Source: Monarcha castaneiventris obscurior
Lineage: Eukaryota > Chordata > Aves > Passeriformes > Monarchidae
Length of the DNA: 64,000 bases
Direction of reading: 5' to 3'
Assembly (NCBI GenBank): GCA_026261815.1
Contig: JAMPIT010000848.1
Location: 5,632,501-5,696,500, forward strand
The notes beneath the pieces are model-generated. The model was not told where the DNA came from. It did no database searches and worked only from the letters and a program-made list of their open reading frames with translations. Numbering within the stretch: the stretch's first letter is position 1; each line of letters begins with the position of its first letter. A program made the translations under genes and the position numbers. Shown piece by piece: positions 58,050 through 64,000 of this stretch.

Positions 58050-58844
58050 GCAAAGCCTCACCAGGAGCCCAATCCAGGCATGGTGGCAGCTCCTAGGATC
58101 AGGACCCGGTCTCCCCTGAGTGCATATCTGAGGCCCTTCTTGCTGCTTTGCTCTGGAGTGAAGGAGCAACAGGCGTTTGTCCCCAGCATCTCTCAGCATC
58201 TCCCTGAGGTTCCTCCTTCCTGTCCTTGTCTCCTGTGTGTGCTGGCTCTGCTTGGCCACAGCCATAACCCCTTCTGCCAGCCCTAAGGAGGGATGGGGGT
58301 GTTAAAAAGATGTTAGCTTGCCAAAGGGAGAAGGAACTGTGCTGAAGTCCTGCCTCCACCAAAGGCCTCTCCCCCTGAAGAGCAGCAGCAGTTTCTGAGC
58401 TGAAATCGTGCCACAGGGCATGGGCCAAGGTTGTGCAGATGGAGATGCTGCATAGACAGACCTTTTCTGCAACCAAGCAAGCCCGAAATAACAGAGTGCA
58501 TGAGTCCATCCTCCCTCTTTACTGCAGCCTTCATTTCCTTCTGACTCATTCAGTCTGGGTAATGAATTTTCTTTATTAGTCAGAAATCAATTCCTCCTAC
58601 TCCTGACCAGTATTCGATGCACTGTGCCATTTTGTGTTATCTGTACTTGTGTCTGGCCTGCCACAGAATGTGGCAGGGACTGGAAATTTCAAGCTGAGGG
58701 GGCTTGGGAGGCAGTGAGAGCAGGATGGCCTGTGCTCCACAAACACCAGAATTCCCCATTTCAGATTTTGACTGTAAATTTCAGATTTAATCCCACCTGT
58801 TTTCTCAGGGTGAAGCACAGTTAGTGGGGAGGATGGGGTGGAGA
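58050..58844. other. single-copy, nothing recognised
   Basis: No gene or repeat is recognised. Confidence 0.4.
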
Positions 58845-59160
58845 CACAGAATCATGAAATCCCAGAAAGGTTTGGGTTGGAGGGACCTTAAAGATCATCT
58901 CATTCCATCCCCTGCCCTGGGCAGGGACACCTTCCACTGTCCCAGGATGCTCCAAGCCCTGTCCAGCCTGGCCTTGGGCACTGCCAGGGATCCAGGGGCA
59001 GCCACAGCTTCTCTGGGCACCCTGTGCCAGGGCCTCCCCAACCTCACAGGGAAGAATTTCTTCTTAATATCCCATCTAACCCTGCCCTCTGTCAGTAGGA
59101 AGCCATTCTCTCTTGTCCTGTCACTCCATCCCTCATCCAAAGTCCCTCTCCAAAGCATTT
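58845..59160 (-). repeat. CR1 LINE, 315-bp 3' fragment (minus)
   Basis: A well preserved inverted copy: CACAGAATCATGAAATCCC, GGTTTGGGTTGGAGGGACCT, 'catcccctgccctgggcagggacacc', 'ggcagccacagcttctctgggcaccctgtgcc', then TTCTTCTTAATATCCCATCT and 'cattctctcttgtcctgtcactccatcc'. Frames of up to 130 codons through it are shadows of the repeat. Confidence 0.95.
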
Positions 59161-62100
59161 TTTTTAATATCTCCTGGAAAGTTCACAGAAAACCTTTACA
59201 TTTTCAGTGGTTGTAATGGCATATAACCAGTAAATATCTTTGCCAAATATGACTTCACTCCTTTTGCAACAGTCAAAAAAAAAATAAAATTCTGGTGTTA
59301 CAATTCTCCATATAATGTGCATTTGCACTTTTCCCTGGCTCTGTGTGAATCTGAATGCCACAGATATTCCCAGTTTCCCTGTGTGGGTAAATGCTGCAAT
59401 GTAGGAATGTTATAAAATCCCAGGGAATACCACAGGGGTTTGTTGAACACACACAACTGCAGTGTCCTGGGGAGGATCTAACCAAGCCCTGGAGAACATC
59501 TGACACCACGATTGCCAGCCCAGCCCTGCGAGTGATTCCCACAGCTCTTCCCTGATTCCCTTCTTTTCCTCCACAAACTGCTCCTGGCTCCTACTGCTGG
59601 GTGTCAGGAAGGTTAATGGAGAGGTCAAAACTGGGCAAATACTGGAAAAGTTGAGTCTGCAAGGTGAATGTGGCTCTGCAAGGCCAGCAAGTCTCTGCTT
59701 TTTAGAAAAAAACAAACTAGTTCAAGGTTTTCTTTTGACCGCAGTGAAAACAGGGCTCAGGAAAACAAACGATAAAGTCAGAGAGAGAAATTATAAACTC
59801 AGCTAGTCCTACCCAGTGCTTTGCATTTCTTCTCAGTAAGAGCTAAGAACTTGCAAGGTTTTCATGTTCAAGGTACTCAAAATTCTTGTAGAAAACAGGA
59901 AATGAAAGGAAGGGTCCTAAATACATATTGAGTGCTCATTAGGAGGTTACAGCTTGAGACCTAAATAGTGCAGTAGCTCTGCTGGGAAACTCCAGTGACC
60001 TGGGCCCCTGCAGGCTGCTTTGGAAAGCCAGTCCGAGCAGAAGCAGCAGCAAGAATAAGTCCAGCCCTTCTTTCCCAGGAAGGTGTTTTTAGGAATGCAA
60101 AAGGTGGTTATTTGTACTAAATCTTTGCTGGTTTCAAAGAAATGCACCTGGAAAGCCTCGTGAAGGATGGATATGGGCAGCCCAGCAGAATGGAGAAAAG
60201 CAAAGCTCTTTTCTGCAAAAGAGGCAGTTTTGGAAAGAAGAAAAAAAGGAAACAAAACAGAAGTTCTAAAGAGTTGGACCTGACTGAGGGAATGATATTT
60301 TTTTTTTCAGGCAGTAGTGAGGGGTCTGTAAGCCTGTACTTTGCAGTAAGGAAGAAAGAAATCCCACTGTTCTACAAACAGCAGCAAGGGTTTCCCAGAA
60401 AGCCCAGAAGACTCCTAATCCTTGATGGCACGTGGATGCAGCACTGTCCTGCTGTGTTGGGATAACCAGGTGCCATTAAGGCATTAGCAGAGCTGCAGAT
60501 TATAAGGTCGGGGGGAACACTCTGATCAGAATGAGATACTCGAGAAAACATTCACTGTTCAAGGTGAATCACTCTCAAAAAGAGAATTAATGCTAAGGAA
60601 ACACTGAAGATCTCTGGCAGAAATAATCTCCAGCAGCCTGGTGCATGAGGCTGGGAGGAAGCTGTTTATTTATAGAGCTCAGCAGAGCAGCTTTCCTGGT
60701 GATTGATAATGTTGTCTTCATGGATCATCCCATGTGTGAATCCAGGTGAAGAATCTCCTCCCGTTTCTGGGTTGAACAGGAGAAATGCAGAGCCTTGCTG
60801 GGAGCAGGGAGATGCAGGGAGCAGGAGCTGTTTATCTCACAGACCATCCTGCTGCCTGTGCTGGTGCATCTCCTGTGTCCCAGCTTCTTGTATGCCCTGC
60901 TCACTGCTCCTTGTCCCTGTTCCAGCTCCCTGGAGTTGTGGGAGTGATGGAGAGCATCACACCCCGTGCATCTTCCCACCTGAAGAGTGCCATGCCCTGT
61001 GACTTCCACATCACCCTGGAGGTGACAGTTCAGCTGAATGTCAGGTCCCAAGCCTGGAATAACAACCTCCAGCTCATCCCAGACTGCATGGAATGTGGTC
61101 CCGAGAGCCTGGCAATGAGGAATGGGCCAACTGAGCACAACAAAGCCATTCAGCAGGGGAAAGAGGGTTGCCAAGATATTTGGAAGCTGGCAGCCTGAAC
61201 TCTGCTCTAGATGCTCACCTGCCAGGTGGCCCCACACATAGGCAAGGCATTAAACCATGACCCTGAGCGGTGTCTCATGGGTTGGAGAGATGAAAGTGGG
61301 TCCATCTGCAGTGGGGTCCATACAGTGCATCCATACAGGGAGCAGGAGGTTGTAAACCACACTGGTAAAGATTCCCAGTGCTCACTTCCGACTCTGTGGC
61401 ATTATTTCATTCCATCTAATCAGAGCTGCCGCAATAAATTTCCCAGTCTCTGATACAAGTCTGAGAGAGACACACACAGACAGCTGACAGTGAATTCCGT
61501 TTTGAGTCTTTAAAGATTTACTTCTTCCTTTCTCTAAGCTGGTTTTCTTGTGTTCAGTGACAATCCAGGAAAGGTAAGACATGGACACACACTGGAGTTT
61601 TCAGCAAAGACAGGACGTATCAGCATTGGGTCACAAGCTACCTTTAAACCCAAAGAATAATAACATTTTCTGAAAGACACATCTGCAGGAATGGTCTAAA
61701 AGCATTTTGAAATAATTTAATCTTATTGACACCTTGATGACAGGACAGAAGCTGAGTTTCCAGATTGGATGAAATTTAAGGTGAGATGGTGAGATCTCAG
61801 ACATTCCTTCTGGCTTTCTGAGGTTCTTGATTCAATGGACATCTCTTGGACAATTAATTTTGGGGTATTTTTCAGGCACCATCAGAGATGAAAGCAGTGT
61901 TGGCCCATGAATGGCACCACTCAGAGCAGCTGTAGTTTGTACCCAAGCTCCATTGCAGGGATGCCAGCGCCTCAGAGACAGCTGAACCCTGGGATCAGGG
62001 TGGTTTTGGTGGTTAACAGGCCTTGAGAAATGTGTGACAATGTCAGAAATCTCTAACAAGCCAAGTGGCTTTCTATTTACATATTTGCATCTCTGACCTG

Positions 62101-62996
62101 ATCAAGGCTGGCTCCCAAGTCCCCATTCCCTGACAGAAAACTGAATGTGGTTTGTTTTTTTTTTGCTTTGACTACAGCTGGGTGAGCAGAGCCAGCATCC
62201 CAGCTCCAGGCAGGGGACTGCTCATGAAGATATTTTGTTTTTCTTTCACAAACACAGTTCCTGGTGCAGGTATTTAGGGAACAAACAGTCCTTTTGTAGA
62301 CAAAATATAACTAGTTTGTCATTATCTTGAGAACAAACTGTTTGTCTCTCCAGTTGTAAACACACTGAGGACAGCCATTTAGTCCTGCCACTACAATTAA
62401 TAGTAATTTAGGTCACTTTTGCAGGATACACTGGCTGTAGATGTAGTCTCCCGGAGTTTCTTGCTCTCCTGGTTGCTAAAGGATGGAAGGAAGAGAATGA
62501 TGTACCACTTCTTCTCCACAACCCACAAGTCACACACCAAAATGCAGAGAAAATGCTGCAAACAAGCAGCACCTTTGTGTCCATGTGTTTGTGACAGACA
62601 GAAAACACACCCGTGCTTTCCTGACAGAACATTTCTTGTCAGGCACCAAAGAGGCCAAGAGCTTATTTAACTGGACATGAGAGGAATTTGCAAATCACGT
62701 GGGTTTGCCACCTTTCCCAGCAGCCTCACAAATGTAAACTCTTCTTTCTCCCAAACCCTTCCCTCTCTGAGATCAGACACTGTCATGCATAATGTCCTGT
62801 GCTAATTTTTCTCCTCTCCAATTATTTTCCAGCAGGAGCCATATATTTGTGGGAGAGAAAAACTCCTAAGCAGTTTCTTTCTGTGTTTCTGGGTCATCAA
62901 AGATCTGATGTGCTCTAAGGAAGAAGATAAGTCAAATTCTCCAGTTTGGGACTGGAATTGAACTCTTTGGCTTTCTTGGCTGGCCCGTTATAGACT
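59161..62996. other. single-copy non-coding stretch
   Basis: AT-rich segments lie at 59200-59300, 60460-60720 and 61380-61760. T-runs are at about 60298 and 62154. No gene or repeat family is recognised. A minus-strand frame of 170 codons at 60725-61237 and a plus-strand frame of 137 codons at 60785-61198 oppose each other and show no domain. Confidence 0.4.
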
Positions 62997-63142
62997 CCTG
63001 GAATATCCTCAGGGGAAAGGGACCCACAGGGATCATCCAGTCCAGCCCCTGGCCCTGCACAGACACCCCAACAACCCCACCCCGTGTCAGAGAGCGTTGC
63101 CCAAACGCTCCTGGAGCTCTGTCAGCCTTGGGGCTATGATTG
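62997..63142 (-). repeat. CR1 LINE, 3'-end fragment (minus)
   Basis: CCTGGAATATCCTCAGGGGA, 'aagggacccacagggatcatccagtccagcccctggccctgcacagacacc', 'gagagcgttgcccaaacgctcctggagctctgtcagcc'. It is the same subtype as the 15655 and 16075 copies and lacks their atypical ATACTGGTATTCC tail. Confidence 0.9.
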
Positions 63143-64000
63143 CTTCACAGCCACCCCCAAATTTCCTGACCTGTGTGGAAAGGCCCCTTCCAGGTGAGTG
63201 TGTTTGCACCAGAAAAGGAAAAACCCCAGGATTTCAATACCATAAGGCTGCAACATTGTCCCTGGCCCTCGCTGTTCCTGATAGCACAGGCTCAGCACTT
63301 CCATTCATCCATCTGTTAAAGTTTTGGGGCTGTTCCTCTTCCAATCAATCAGCTCCAAAAGACTGGGGAGAAAAGCAGTGACACCCTGACCTTTTAGGTT
63401 GGAGAAGAGGCAAAATATCTTTTTTTGCAGATTGCAAAAAGCAAAGTTTGGTTTTGCCAGTCCCCATTAGCCCCACATTTTATACCAAATGAGAGGTAGC
63501 AGGAAAGAACTAAAGAAGCAGTGGGTTTCAAGGAGGGGGAGGTTTGGTGCTGGTGCAAACAAACAAATGTAGAAGGGATGTACAACAGGAGCATACCTGG
63601 GAAAAGTAAGAGGAGCTCCCCAGTGCTGGTGCACCCCCAGGTGTCCTTTGTTGTCCAGGAAAGTCCAGGAGAGAAGAGACCTAAAAGAGAGCTCAGATTG
63701 GAGCCCTGGAATGGTCAGATAAAAAAAAACAAACTCTGGGAACAGTGTAAAACCAGAGATTATTCACTCTGTACCTGTATCCCCTCGCCTGTTGCTAGCA
63801 AAGGATCGCCCAAGCCTTTTGGGAGAAATCCAAGGGCTGTTGCTTGTACTCAGACTAATATTTGACAGTTGGAGAATAATAAATACTCAGCTTTCAGACA
63901 AGCAAAATGTTATTGTTTTACAAAATCATAACTTGAGTGTGGTAATTAAAAGCATTTTCATCAGGCATTGCCAATTCCGCCTACATGTCAGCGCTCACAA
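63143..64000. other. single-copy, nothing recognised
   Basis: AT-rich toward the end. A 9-A run is at about 63722. No gene is seen. Confidence 0.4.

Noticed and set aside
58824..59216. 130-codon plus-strand frame
   Set aside because: Translation of an inverted CR1 3' UTR. Similar peptides recur at other CR1 copies.

Overview
The window reads as nuclear DNA from a bird, with no bacterial, viral or organellar gene organisation. The main reason is at least nineteen fragments of CR1, the dominant LINE of birds and other sauropsids. Nearly all are 5'-truncated pieces that keep the conserved 3' end. LTR-only remnants of endogenous retroviruses and GC-rich minisatellites fit the same picture. The CR1 type related to the copies at 15655, 16075 and 62997, and the abundance of LTR remnants, suggest a neoavian and possibly passerine genome. 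That last step is inference.

I recognise no protein-coding gene, tRNA, rRNA, snRNA, CRISPR array or operon. The open reading frames I examined are short, start at arbitrary codons, or arise from repeats. The region is best described as intergenic or intronic. It alternates between GC-rich single-copy stretches carrying CR1 and tandem repeats, and AT-rich single-copy blocks dense in TAAT/ATTA cores that resemble conserved non-coding regulatory sequence.

Layout: 1-10300 is single-copy sequence with CR1 pieces at 226, 3178/3451 and 7568. A 17-copy 46-bp minisatellite fills 10301-11064. It is followed by an AT-rich element (11383-11601) whose inverted second copy lies at 26832-27043, and by a G-quadruplex-type (GGGCACA)n tract at 12293. 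From 15655 to 18812 are four CR1 pieces, two of them a local tandem duplication. At 25291-25633 is a probable solo LTR with matching flanks. From 27050 to 37500 is mostly single-copy sequence, including a very AT-rich block at 32440-32940 and a CpG-rich island at 37500-37830. Two solo LTRs of one family sit at 38936-39374 and 57611-58049, both on the minus strand. Between them is a 110-bp sequence present twice in inverted orientation (49971-50080 and 51736-51845) at about 98% identity.

The most unusual signals are the two inverted duplications, the LTR pair that is almost identical over 173 bp but only about 85% alike over the rest, and the isolated CpG island. None can be given a function from sequence alone.
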